From contig NC_058045.1 in the NCBI RefSeq assembly GCF_020085105.1, forward strand, positions 10,983,833 through 11,047,832: DNA of 64,000 nucleotides. The letters run 5' to 3'. Below are positions 53,919-64,000 of the stretch, one piece after another. Source of the stretch: Siniperca chuatsi. Its lineage: Eukaryota > Chordata > Actinopteri > Centrarchiformes > Sinipercidae. The number at the start of each line of letters is the position of its first letter. The stretch's first letter is position 1. Under the pieces are notes generated by a model. That model ran no database searches. It saw only the letters and a program-made list of their open reading frames with translations, and was not told the DNA's origin. Made by a program: the position numbers and the translations under genes.

Positions 53919-55462
53919 TTACACATGACTAAATAAAAACGAGTTGAGATGTTTTTTTAAAGATGTGGCTTGGACAGTATGCCTCGCAGATCTTTCCTTG
54001 CATTTCTCTTAGTGATTCGTGTGACTTATGTGTGCTCAGACTTCAACTGACTGATTTTTGAGTCCATCGAATGAATAGTGGCACATGCACTGTAGCTGAC
54101 TTTAGCCTTCTTTACTGCTGATGACACGCACACACACACACAAATGTTGATCGTAAATTTAATATTAAAATTTTCTCACTGAAAGCGACCACCACAATCT
54201 TTTGAAGAGGTTTTGCATTACTATTATGCATCAACTGGTTTGGCACACACGCGCACACACATACATACATGTCTGATAACATTTTCTGTACATATAAGCC
54301 TCACTGGCCCAGTATGCAGATTTACTTTGAAGATCCCAACACTGAAGATTTTTTGTACCATCCCATTAAGCAGGATTTATTGTTCCCCAAGAGCTCACCG
54401 CTCCATTACCTTTGGGAGAATGTGTGTGTGTGTGTGTATCTCTGTGTGTGTGAGTGAATATGAGGGTGCCTTCTTTCCATGCATATAACCTGAGCACAAA
54501 AAGCCGGTGGATATCACGGCATATTGTGGTGATGGTTAGGATGATACAATAATTTTGAACAGAGCAGATACAACAACATCCAGTCCCAGTGGTCATTATC
54601 ACTGTGATGCTTATTAGTCAGTAAGAGAGAGAGAGAGAGTTAAGAGCTCCTGGAACACACTACCCAGCTCTGAGAGTCCGCATTGATGGCTTGATTTAAT
54701 AAGGACATTAAAAAGCCTTATCTCCTGTCCTTAAGAGAAGGTCAGTGTGTCTAAAATAGCTGAAATGCTATGATAACAGTTTAGAGAGATAAGATATCTC
54801 CTGAATACTAATGTAGAACAAAGCTGTTTTAGGCTCATTTCACAGTCTATAAGTCACACTTGATTTTGTGGTCCATCACCGTGTTTCTGAGGTTTGTTTC
54901 TAAAGATTCCAAAGATTGATTTTTATTGATCATTGCTTTAGATAACCTTTTTACAATTCAGTGTATGGCAGACATAATTCCAGACACCAGATTTAGACAT
55001 GCCATGGTGTTAAAAAGCTGCTCGGTTTTGTCTGAAGTCTCTCCAGCAGTGCCAAATCTTCTCCTTTCATGCTTTAATATAATCAATTTTTATTTTATTT
55101 TGACCAGTGGCACATCCTTTTTGGTTTGAGATTTAAAGCGTAGCAGTGTCTTCTTGTGAAAAGAGGCCTGAAGAGGTAAAACTACTCATTATTTTAAAAT
55201 GAAAAGAGGAAGAGTGAAGGAAAGAGAAAAAGATTTTTTTTTTCTGTCCTACCTTATTAATCCTCTCACAGCCCCTCAGATTTCTCTTGTGAACCCTTGG
55301 TTGAGTCCCAACCCCCAGGTTTGAAACCACTGATCTAGAATCCTTTAATACAATCCTTTCAAAGTGGAAGGAGTAGTAGAGACACACCACCCACTCGTTG
55401 TCACACTCTGCTTTCACGTGGGCCACCTACACCCGTACTCATTTGAACTAGTTTACATAACA

Positions 55463-55793
55463 ACAAACCTTTTTGGCTTGTGACCCCCTAAAACAAACCA
55501 GTGTCTACTTGTGAAGCCCATAATCGGTTGCATATGTCTACCAGTTGTGATGAGTTCAACCGAAGTGTGATTTTTTAAATTTGTTTTGTTTGAATAATTT
55601 TAAAAAGGCTAGAAATGCCTTAAATTACACAGTACTGTAATTCACAAGAAAAAAGCAAAGATCAGAGAAAAGCCTGAAAAAATTCTGTAGCAAAAATAAA
55701 TGTTTTTCTGCTTTAATATCCTGCTAATCATTCCGTGACCCTTCAGATTGAACTTGCAACCCCTAGACCAGTTGGGAACCACTGATCTAGACT
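55463..55793. mobile_element. decayed copy of the CAGTGGTTC MITE family
   Basis: It contains CCTTTTTGGCTTGTGACCCC near the left end and CAGTTGGGAACCACTGATCT at the right. A smaller piece ending GTTTGAAACCACTGATCTAG lies just before it (about 55230-55338). Confidence 0.5.
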
Positions 55794-57795
55794 GCACACA
55801 TGGTAAGTCTCATATAGTATTTAATTTGCAAAATATTTGTTATAGACACCCATATCACCTCTCAGGACCTTGGTTTCATGATAACTTGAGGCGTGTTCTT
55901 AGGGATCATTACAGTCCTTTGGGTGCTGTGTTGCAGTGTCCTTGGTTTGCATTGGGAGTGGGAGCATATTAGCAGTCTTTCTCAGATCCTCTAGTGCACC
56001 TGCAATCTCCTGATGTTTAACCCTGGACTTCATTGGAGTGTTGCAGTGATTACAGTCCGTCCTGAGGGACATCGATTGTCCTGCTCCTCCTAGGCAAGCC
56101 CCACACAATGCTGACGAATGAACTCGTGGCCCTGCCAAGTCCAATTAACTGTCAGTGCCGCATCGACGAGCTCCTCCGTTTGTTGAGAGTGAAGAAAAAC
56201 AAACTTTTAATCAAATTTGCCTCGGGGCCCTAGGGTATTTGGGGTTGTATTTTGCATTCCACTGTGTTCTGCCTCGACTGCAGTCGTGCCACCCTCTCAG
56301 AAGGCTATATTGCATGTTGTTTGTGTGAGATAGTACAATGCCTGCACCTTACTTTAATGGCAGCCCTATCTTTCCACTGTCTATGACTGATGAATCATCC
56401 AGCGCTAGGATCTTAATATTATACAGTCACAAAGCAGAAAGGAAGCTAGGTCAACTCATATAAAATTTATTCGCCCACACTGGCATTGTTTTATATAAAA
56501 GGCGCTGCTTTGGTCTGTGAAATACAATCACAGTAGAGTATTGTGTATCTTTGATGTGAGTTTACAGCATTTTGTCACCAAAACATGCTTTCTCCCTGAT
56601 GCTGGAGTGCACATCAGTGTCTGGAATGTCTAATAAGCACCTTTGACTGGCTGATCAATATAAGTTCAGGTTGCGATCTTGCAGAATAGTTTGAGTTTTT
56701 TTCAAAGCATTAACATCTCCACAAATACCCTTTGCTAATTCTACCAAGGTCGAGATAAACAATTCTCCTCTATTCTTCTATGATTAGTGTAATGCAGACA
56801 TTAAAAGCCCAGAAATTCAATTAAATTAGTGGCTTTTGCCACAGAGGACAAAACGCGAAGAGACGCTATCGCATAGCTAGGGCAAACTAAGTTGAACAAA
56901 GAGATGTAGCTTGGGATCTAAACATCGACAAAAGGGCATCTGGATAATAAGGATCAAAGAAAATTTTAGAGGCAATGTAATCATTACCAGACACAAGGAT
57001 GAATTTGCGAGGTTCCAATCTGTGTTGTGCAGAAACTGTTCCAAAATGAGTTGTAAAACTGAAAAACACAACAAAAAAACAAGGTCAATTCCACTGAAAT
57101 TGTCTTTTTGCATGGAGCGGCCGAGCATGTGTCGGCGGCCAATACAATGTTAAGTCTGAGCAGAAAAGCAGACCTATAGAGTTCATCATGCCCTGTAGTG
57201 TGCACTTCATTAAGACCTTTCAATTGAGTTTAGATGGATAAAAGACAGAAAATGCTGACTGACTGGTTCAGGCACCCGCATCCTCAAAGTGATGAATCCC
57301 CCCTGAGAAATTAGATTTGCAAAGGAACTTGACACCATGTGATTCTCTCAGCCTCGCACTTTAAACATCAGCTTGTATTATAATTCTGGGACATGTTCCT
57401 GGGACTCACTTCCATTCCAGGCATAGGCATACTGTAGTATGAATGACAAAACTGCCCTCCGCCACAGAACAAAAAGAGGGTTGAGGTCCATGGATCAATA
57501 TCGCTGGTCCTTGCCTTGACTATGAAATAAGGTTTTGGATGGAAATTTTTTCTCTTGTATCTTGTTTGTCCTTTAAACTAGACAACTTCAGTTTAATCAT
57601 AAGTGACCAGTGATTAAATCTATTGTTGTGCTTGTTTAAAATATCTTAAACGCTGTTCCGTCACTCATAGTAAATGTCGTGTGGACTGAAATTCAGGATT
57701 TACGCCCCATGCTGACAGGTGCTGGAACCTCCTGTTCTTCCCCAGATGGCTCGATTAATTTCTTAGCTGCGTCTTTAATGTAAGTACAGTTTCGC

Positions 57796-57832
57796 TCTCT
57801 CTCCCTCTCTCTCTTTTTTGTCACTCTCACAC

Positions 57833-57868
<36 letters not shown>

Positions 57869-57901
57869 ACTCACACTCACACACACACACACACACACAC
57901 A
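57796..57901. repeat. compound CT/CA microsatellite
   Basis: An imperfect (CT)n block followed by (CA)n. Confidence 0.9.
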
Positions 57902-59119
57902 TAAAATACTCCCTAAGTTGCTGTTGTATACTTTTCACTTCACTTTGACTTTGAGAATTGGGGAGAATAATTCATGGGCCTAGCGAGTTTCAGAGACTGA
58001 AAGAACAACAGTGCTTTCAGAGCCAGCAGTTCATTCGAGATGAACTCCAGGATTTCCGTTTTTTTCTTTTTAGGAGAAGTCTCCAAAGGGTCTGCATTAT
58101 CCTGGAGAGATGATGGTATGAAAGAAAAACCCTTAATCTGCAGTTTTTCTGTGTTAATCAAAGGCTGGAGCTGTTTTCCTGTTTCTGTCCTTTCATATTG
58201 CACCAGCTATCTATCCATCCAGTCACTTCTATTTTTCAAGTATTTGAATCTTTCATATTCCAGTGCTAATTTAGTAGGTTATTATACACACTGCTATACC
58301 ACATTTTGTCCGTTTTTAGATAAATATCAATGATTCAGCAGAGTTGTGTGAAAGTTAAAATTATACATTTCTGGTGTTTTTTGGTTTCTTTTTGGACAGT
58401 TCAGATCAACGCACAGGATTAAGGTATATGATTGCACAGATAAGTACATGGAGGCCAGTAAAAGTGCTTTTTAACTTTCCTCATACAATATGTCAGTCTG
58501 TTGGCATTACTGATGGTCAGGCAGGTAGAAACTCCTTCAAAGATTTATGGCTTCATGATGAGCATTTGCATAATGTGAGATCATTAAAAAGCAATTATCC
58601 TTGTGTTTGTGTGTGTTTCTGTATCGTTGGGATTAATTTGGTAGGTGGATAGGCGCACTGATTGTCCGTCTTTAAGCTAAATCATGATTGTCCTTATAGT
58701 GAGGGACAGATCCATACTCTGTGACATGTTAAGACACATAAAATCATCTGTTTGAGTTAACTGACAAGCGTTGTTTGCTTACACAACACTCTACGGAGAG
58801 AAATGGTCAAAGACAAACAGAAGAAATAATAACTTCCACTTAATTTGCATTCATACACGTCTTTGTGATGGTCAATAGGTTTTTAGTGCTCTTTGACTCC
58901 CATTTTATTTCATAATGCATAGGTACAGCTTAAGGCCATTCAAATAACCAAATTGAAAGATTTGAAACAGTATTTACAACCTTACACTTCAAATTGTTGT
59001 TTTTTTAATGACTGGTCTGCTTGTAGACATCCACTGCAACAAATTTTGTTGTAGAGCACGATCTAAGAACCCAAATGCAGAACACATGGAAATGGTACTT
59101 GTGGTAGCAACAGTTTTTA

Positions 59120-59685
59120 TTAGAACACTGCAAGCAATCACAGGTGGATGAGCTCTTCCAGAGCGGCAATCTGGTGTAGTCCACTGTAGCCAGAGAGGAC
59201 GTAGTAGGCCTGGTCCTAGAAGAAAAGGCTAGGCTCCGGGGACGGAGACAGTGAGTGTAGGTTCTTGCTCAGCTTGTGTAGCGTGATTGGCAGAACTGGC
59301 AAGGCAGCTGGCTCGAGTGGTGAGGCAGGCCAGACAGGAAAGACAGCTGGCTCTTGTGGTGAGGCAGGCAGGCAGGACAGGAAAGGCAGCTGGCTTGTGT
59401 AGCATGGCTGTGATCACCAGCAGGTAATAGCTCTGTGGCAGAGACAGACAAAGTTACAAGAGAGGCAACAATAGTGAGTAACTACAACTTAACTTTGGTT
59501 GAGGTAGGGGCCGTGATGAAGGTATCGTACAACTGTACGGAGACGATCTGGCGCTGGTAGTGTGGTAGAGCCTGGTAGATATACTGTGGACTGATTGGAT
59601 GATGGACGTCAGGTGTGCCGGTGATCAGCAGCAGGAGGGCAGACCAGGGAGCCAGACCAGTACACACACACACACACAGAGTGCT
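59120..59685 (-). repeat. direct repeat, probable 3' LTR
   Basis: It shares with 62647-63165 long stretches such as GTGTAGTCCACTGTAGCCAG and AGTGAGTAACTACAACTTAA, in the same orientation. On the - strand an AATAAA occurs at about 59115-59120 and a CA terminus could lie near 59040. It contains a GGCAGCTGGCT-type minisatellite. Confidence 0.55.
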
Positions 59686-59759
59686 GAAGGAGACTGGTTT
59701 CAGTTGGGGAAAGTGGGGTGGACTCTCATGGGGTAGCGGGGTAGTTTGAGTCAGACTGC

Positions 59760-60740
59760 AGATGGATTAATGATCCGTTTGATGACAAATGGACCAATGT
59801 AACGGGGGGACAGTTTTTTGGATTCGGTTCTTAGGGGGATGTTCTTGGAAGATAGCCAAACTCTGACCTGGTTTGTATGGTGGCATTGGAGTCCGGTGCC
59901 GATCTGCGATGTGGCGATTCTTCTCAGCAGACTGGAGAAGTGCTGCCCGGGTCTCCTTCCAGATCTTAAGGCAACAGCGGAGGTGGTGTTGAACGGAAGG
60001 GACCGCAAGCTCACTCTCTTGAGATGGGAACAGAGGAGGCTGGTACCCTAAAGATGACTCGAAAGGAGACAGACCAGAGGCAGCACTGGTTAGTGAGTTG
60101 TGTGCATACTCGACCCAGGAAAGTTGAGAGCTCCAGGAGGAAGGGTTGGTGGCTGCCACACATCAAGGCGCTGCCTCGAGGTCCTGATTGGCCCTCTCTG
60201 GCCGTTGGTCTGTGGATGGAAACCCGGAGGAGAGACTGATGGTTGCTCCCAGGGCTAGACAGAATGCTTTCCAGACCTGTGAGATGAACTGGGGTCCCCG
60301 GTCAGAAACTATATAGAGTGGAATGCCATGAAGACGGAAAACCTGTTGGACCAGAAGATCGGCAGTCTCATGAACTGAGGGTAGTTTGGTTAATGCCACA
60401 AAATGAAAACGGTCTACAATGGTGAAGATGGTGGTGTTACCTTGAGAGGGGGGCAACCCGGTAAGGAAGTCCAGCGCTATGTGAGACCAAGGGCAACTGG
60501 GAACGGGAAGTGGTCATAGCAGACCAGCTGGTGGCTGATGAGAGGACATTCCTCGAGCGCAGATGGAACATGCTGCCACGACAGGCGAAACAAGAGTTGT
60601 GTGCCCACTGGAGCACCTGGTAACAAGCAGAGTTAGAGACAAACAGGCGATTAGTGGGACTGTTCCCGGGGTCTGGCTGGTTTCGCTGGGCCTCCCTTAC
60701 TATGGACTCAATCTCCCACATCACTGCGGCCACCACGCAG
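59760..60740 (-). pseudogene. integrase of the Gypsy element, broken
   Basis: The core has [20 protein letters not shown] and [17 protein letters not shown], including the first two acidic residues. The C-terminal end [17 protein letters not shown] is near 59800. Frameshifts lie near 60160 and 60450. No clear chromodomain follows. Confidence 0.8.
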
Positions 60741-60927
60741 GTGGTAGGGAGGAGAGTATCAGGTCCGGGGGTGCTGTCCAGGGAGAAGTACTGACAGGAT
60801 AGTGTGTCAGGTTTAATGTTCTTGGATCCAGGACGGTAAGTGAGGGTGAAATTGAAGCGGCTGAAGAACAGGGTCCAACGTGCTTGCCGAGAGTTGAGTC
60901 TTGGCTGTTTGGATGTATTCCAGGTTC

Positions 60928-61485
60928 TTATGGTCTGTCCATACTACAAAGGGTTGTTCTGCTCCCTCCAGCCAGTGTCGCCATTCCTCCAATGCTAATT
61001 TGACAGCCAGGAGTGTTTGTCAGTCCTAAAGGCATCACTAGGTACTCGAAGTGTCCGAATGGGGTGTTGAAGGCAGTCTTCCACTCATCCCCTTCCCGTT
61101 TACGGACCAAGTGGTAAGCGTTGCGGAGATCCAGCTTAGTGAACACGGTGGGACCGTGAAGGGTTTCAAGGTTGGAGTTGATTAGTGGCAACAGGTATTT
61201 ACTCTTGACGGTGATTTGGTTGAGACCTCTGTAGTCAATGCACAGGCTTAGTGTCTTGTCTTTCTTTGCCACAAAGAAGAAGCCCACCCTTGCTGGTGAA
61301 GATGATGCACAAATGAGCCGAGCATGTAATGAGTCCTTGATATATCTCTCCATGGCTTCTCTTTCAGGTCGAGACACATTGTACAAGCGGTTTGAAGGAA
61401 GAGGGGCCCCAGGGAGAAGATCAACGGTGCAGTCATAAGGGCGGTGAGGAGGTAGTGACAAGGCTAGGTCCTTTCTGAAAACCAC
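60928..61485 (-). pseudogene. reverse transcriptase, active-site half deleted
   Basis: Finger and palm motifs are present: [20 protein letters not shown], then [11 protein letters not shown] and [15 protein letters not shown]. The YxDD block is missing: after GLTN (about 61030) the sequence jumps to an RNase H-region stretch (in another frame [23 protein letters not shown]). Confidence 0.85.
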
Positions 61486-61633
61486 TTAAATCATGGTATT
61501 GCTCTGGTATGAGCTAGATCCGGCAGTTCCGGGCTAAGAGGTGGAACACTGACCTCTGCTGGGGAATAGAGCAGATTGCAAACAGGTGGAAAGACAGAAG
61601 GGGCTCCAACTCACAATTCTTCCTTTGGTCCAG

Positions 61634-61900
61634 TCAATGTGTGGGTTGTGTTGACGTAATCAGGGGAAGCCCAGAACTAGTGGTGTGTTGGGAAAAGAGA
61701 TGAGTTGAAACTGGATCTTCTCTCAATGATTTCCGGATCGCACCAAGGACACGGGGGCTGTGAAGTCTGCCATCCAAAGCCTCAGCCTTACGTGGAATAT
61801 CCAGGGTCTTTGTGAGGATGCCAGCCTGTTGAGCTAACTCTGTGTCCATGAAATTGCCCTCTGCCCCGGAGTCAATCAGAGCCAATAAAGGGAGTGACAC
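61634..61900 (-). pseudogene. aspartic protease of the Gypsy element
   Basis: LALIDSGAEGNFMD shows the catalytic D-S-G. The frame is open only across this part. Confidence 0.8.
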
Positions 61901-61989
61901 TTGTTGGTTGTAGAGGGTGGCCTGGATTTGTAACCTAGGAGAGGCCTGTTAGGGGGGTTGTTTTGGCTCACCAGAACCCCCACTGGGAT

Positions 61990-62640
61990 TGGTGAGCCTA
62001 TTCTTTTAGTTGTACTGGACATGCAGCCAGAAAGTGACCACTGTGGCCACAGTACAGACACTCACCAGCTGTTCTACTGCGGAGACGATCTGCCGGCGTA
62101 AGATGGGCTCGGCCTAGTTGCATGGGCTCCCCTTCAAGGGCGGTTGGCGGCTGCGGGCGTGTGTCTGCGGTCAGGATAGGCGACCTAGGTCTCACGGGCG
62201 TAGTGGAAGACGTGTTGCGTGAGGTGTTGGTGAGAGGACGGCTGGCACAATTCTGGCTCAATTCGCGTATGCGAATACAAAGAGAAACCATAGCCTCCCG
62301 GTTGGTGGGCTCATCCTTGATTTGTTCACTCAACCCTTTCACAAACACGCTGATAAGTGCTTCCTCATTCCACCCAGAGTCTGCAGCCAGTGTCCGGAAC
62401 TCTACGGAATAATCCGCCACGCTTCAGGTCCCCTGGCTGATTCGTAACAACCGTCTCCCCGCGTTCCCACTGGCATCCAGATGATCAAACACATTCCTCA
62501 TCTTCACCAAAAATTCTGCTAAGGAAAGTGACGACAAGGGTTGGCTAGCATGCATAGCCTCCATCCAGGCTAACGCTCTCTCTCAGCAACCCAACAATAT
62601 AATTAACCTTGGACTGATCAGAGGCAAACGTAACGGGGCA
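61990..62640 (-). pseudogene. gag of the Gypsy element, broken
   Basis: It contains FASDQSKVNYIVGLL near 62610, [20 protein letters not shown] from 62420, and the nucleocapsid zinc knuckle [15 protein letters not shown] (C-x2-C-x4-H-x4-C) near 62050. A stop codon breaks the frame before MADYS. Confidence 0.8.
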
Positions 62641-62646
62641 CCGGAT

Positions 62647-63165
62647 GCTAGAACGCTGCAAGCAGTCACAGGTGCATATGAGCTCTTCCAGAGGGGCGAA
62701 TCTGGTGTAGTCCACTGTAGCCAGAGAGGACGTAGTAGGCCCGGTCCTAGAAGAAACTGCTAGGCTCCGGGGATGGAGATGGTGAGTGTAGGTTCTTGCT
62801 CGGTGTAGCGTGATTGGCAAAACCGGCAAGGCAGCTGACTTGAGTGGTGAGGCAGGCCAGACAGGAAAGGCAGCTGGCTTGTGTGGTGAGGCAGGCCGGA
62901 CAGGAAAGGCAGCTGGCTTGTGTAGCATGGCTGTGATCACCAGCAGGGAATAGCTCTGTGGCAGAGACAGACAAAGTTACAAGAGAGGCAACAATAGTGA
63001 GTAACTACAACTTAACTTTGGTCGAGGTAGGGGCACTGGTAGTGTGGTAGAGCCTGGTAGATATACTGTGGAGACTGATTGGATGATGGACATCAAGTGT
63101 GCTGGTGTTCAGCAGCAGGAGGGCGGACCAGGGAGCCAGACACACACACACACACACGTACGTAC
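62647..63165 (-). repeat. direct repeat, probable truncated 5' LTR
   Basis: Partner of the repeat at 59120-59685. It joins gag-coding sequence (IRCPVTFASDQSKVNYIVGL) directly at 62647, leaving no room for a primer-binding site, so the LTR end and leader have been deleted. Confidence 0.55.
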
Positions 63166-63463
63166 AGAGGACAGACAAGGAACACAGGGAAAGGAGCACT
63201 GATAAATCACTAGCAATGATAAAAGTATCTGCTAGTGTTAATAAGGCATTGCACCTGTCCTCGTTGCCCAGGATAATAATAGATTCATTTTTATTGAATT
63301 GACTGTAAGATTTCAGTTCAGTTTTGTTAGTTTGTTCTCATTGTAAATGATCAGTTTTTAATTTTTGGAAATTAATAGTTTAATAGTTTAATTTCTAGTT
63401 GTTTTTGAATGTCTAAATTATGATTCGGCTAAAAAGAAGTTCATGTGTGTTTTTACACAGACT
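63166..63463. other. stretch between the two LTR elements
   Basis: AT-rich, with no feature recognised. Confidence 0.5.
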
Positions 63464-63468
63464 GTTAC

Positions 63469-63961
63469 TGTTATGGTTTGTCAAGCAGGGGAACCAGGAA
63501 AACAGGAGTAGGACCCAAAATGCAGACACCGGAGGCAGAGGAATGCAGTTCAGTGTTTTAATGAAAAAATACAAGGGCTTACATGGATTGTCAGGCAGGC
63601 AGAGAGCAAACGAAGAAAGGCAGTACAACAAAGGCAAACAATTCCGGCAGGAAGCAGGCAAAGTCCAAAATCCAAAATCCATGCAAGGTCCAAGAGAAAC
63701 AGAAGACACTCCAATAGAATACCATACAGGTAACCACGGCCGGGCCGCTTGACAAAAGACAAAGACGAACTGATACAGAACAAAGGAAGCACACAGACTT
63801 AAATACACTCAGGTGAGCGGAGACAATGAGATACAGGTGAAAATGATCAGGGCGGGAAAGGCAAACAAACACAGGAAGCAAAACTACAAGACACATGAGG
63901 TAAGGAGAATATTTAAAAAATAAAACAGGAAATAACATACATAAACCCTCAAACCATGACA
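63469..63961 (-). mobile_element. solo-LTR-like element with TG...CA ends
   Basis: Begins TGTTATGGTTTG and ends CAAACCATGACA, near-perfect short inverted ends. The flanks GTTAC (63464-63468) and GTTAA (63962-63966) are a 5-bp duplication with one mismatch. On the - strand TATTTAAG and ATTAAA could be a promoter box and poly-A signal. About 490 bases, no ORF. A MITE is the alternative. Confidence 0.55.
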
Positions 63962-64000
63962 GTTAATGTACTTGATGTACTTCAGGTCCCAGACCACATT

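Larger units (their letters stand above)
48488..59030 (+). other. megf11 intron, left part
   Basis: No further EGF-module exon was found on the + strand and no gene on the - strand. It holds the Harbinger-like element at 52901-53918, a GT run at about 54421-54452, MITE pieces near 55230-55793 and the CT/CA tract at 57796-57901. Confidence 0.55.
59040..63165 (-). mobile_element. degenerate Ty3/Gypsy LTR retrotransposon
   Basis: In - strand order: a repeat block (about 63165-62647), gag with a zinc knuckle (about 62640-61990), aspartic protease (about 61900-61634), reverse transcriptase (61485-about 61030), RNase H remnant, integrase (about 60740-59760), and a second repeat block (about 59685-59120, perhaps to 59040). 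Domain order RT-RNaseH-integrase defines Ty3/Gypsy. Many frameshifts and a deletion removing the RT active site make it inactive. It lies antisense inside a megf11 intron. Confidence 0.85.

Noticed and set aside
62625..62645. CGGTGCCCCGTTACG as a primer-binding site of the Gypsy element
   Set aside because: On the - strand it is part of the gag frame (RCPVTFAS), so the resemblance to a tRNA end is probably coincidental.
63413..63938. Several long hydrophobic frames on both strands
   Set aside because: They all fall in the solo-LTR-like element and show no protein motif.

Overview
The window comes from a ray-finned fish, very probably a percomorph teleost. Genes are small exons separated by AT-rich introns. 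Interspersed repeats are of kinds common in percomorphs: hAT-like elements with CAGTGGTGGA or CAGTGGTTC ends, foldback MITEs, a LINE-2 fragment, a Tc1/mariner relic and Ty3/Gypsy sequence. The gene order rpl4 - map2k1 - megf11 matches human 15q22.31.

Layout. (1) 1-3160: the 3' half of rpl4 (60S ribosomal protein L4, + strand) is present twice. The first copy enters from outside the window and also carries a decayed piece of the last map2k1 exon after it. The second copy begins with a damaged internal exon and looks like a promoterless partial pseudogene. Each copy carries two intronic box C/D snoRNAs of the SNORD18 family, so there are four in all. (2) 3537-13884: a complete map2k1 (MEK1) gene on the - strand. 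All eleven coding exons can be placed and give a 395-residue kinase; a likely promoter lies at about 13885-14250. Intron 1 is 6.7 kb and holds foldback MITEs and microsatellites. (3) 14.3-24 kb: intergenic DNA made largely of repeats: hAT-like elements with target-site duplications, a 5'-truncated LINE-2, and a Tc1/mariner fossil with a D-37-E spacing. (4) 24.0 kb to the right end: the 5' part of megf11 on the + strand. A CRE/G-run promoter and candidate non-coding first exon lie near 24.1 kb. A second candidate untranslated exon lies at 39.16 kb. Four coding exons (41.5-48.3 kb) encode the signal peptide, the EMI domain and the first EGF-like module. A 21-nt candidate microexon follows at 48.47 kb. 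No later megf11 exon was recognised, so the gene continues beyond the window through an intron of at least 15 kb. (5) 59.0-63.2 kb: inside that intron, an internally deleted Ty3/Gypsy retrotransposon on the - strand; then at 63.47-63.96 kb a solo-LTR-like element.

The genes do not form one pathway. rpl4 is a housekeeping ribosomal gene that hosts rRNA-methylation guides, map2k1 is the MAPK/ERK kinase, and megf11 is a cell-surface EGF-repeat receptor. Their grouping is conserved synteny. The most notable points are the rpl4/map2k1 tandem duplication with its snoRNA doubling, the megf11 microexon, and several transposon-within-transposon structures.
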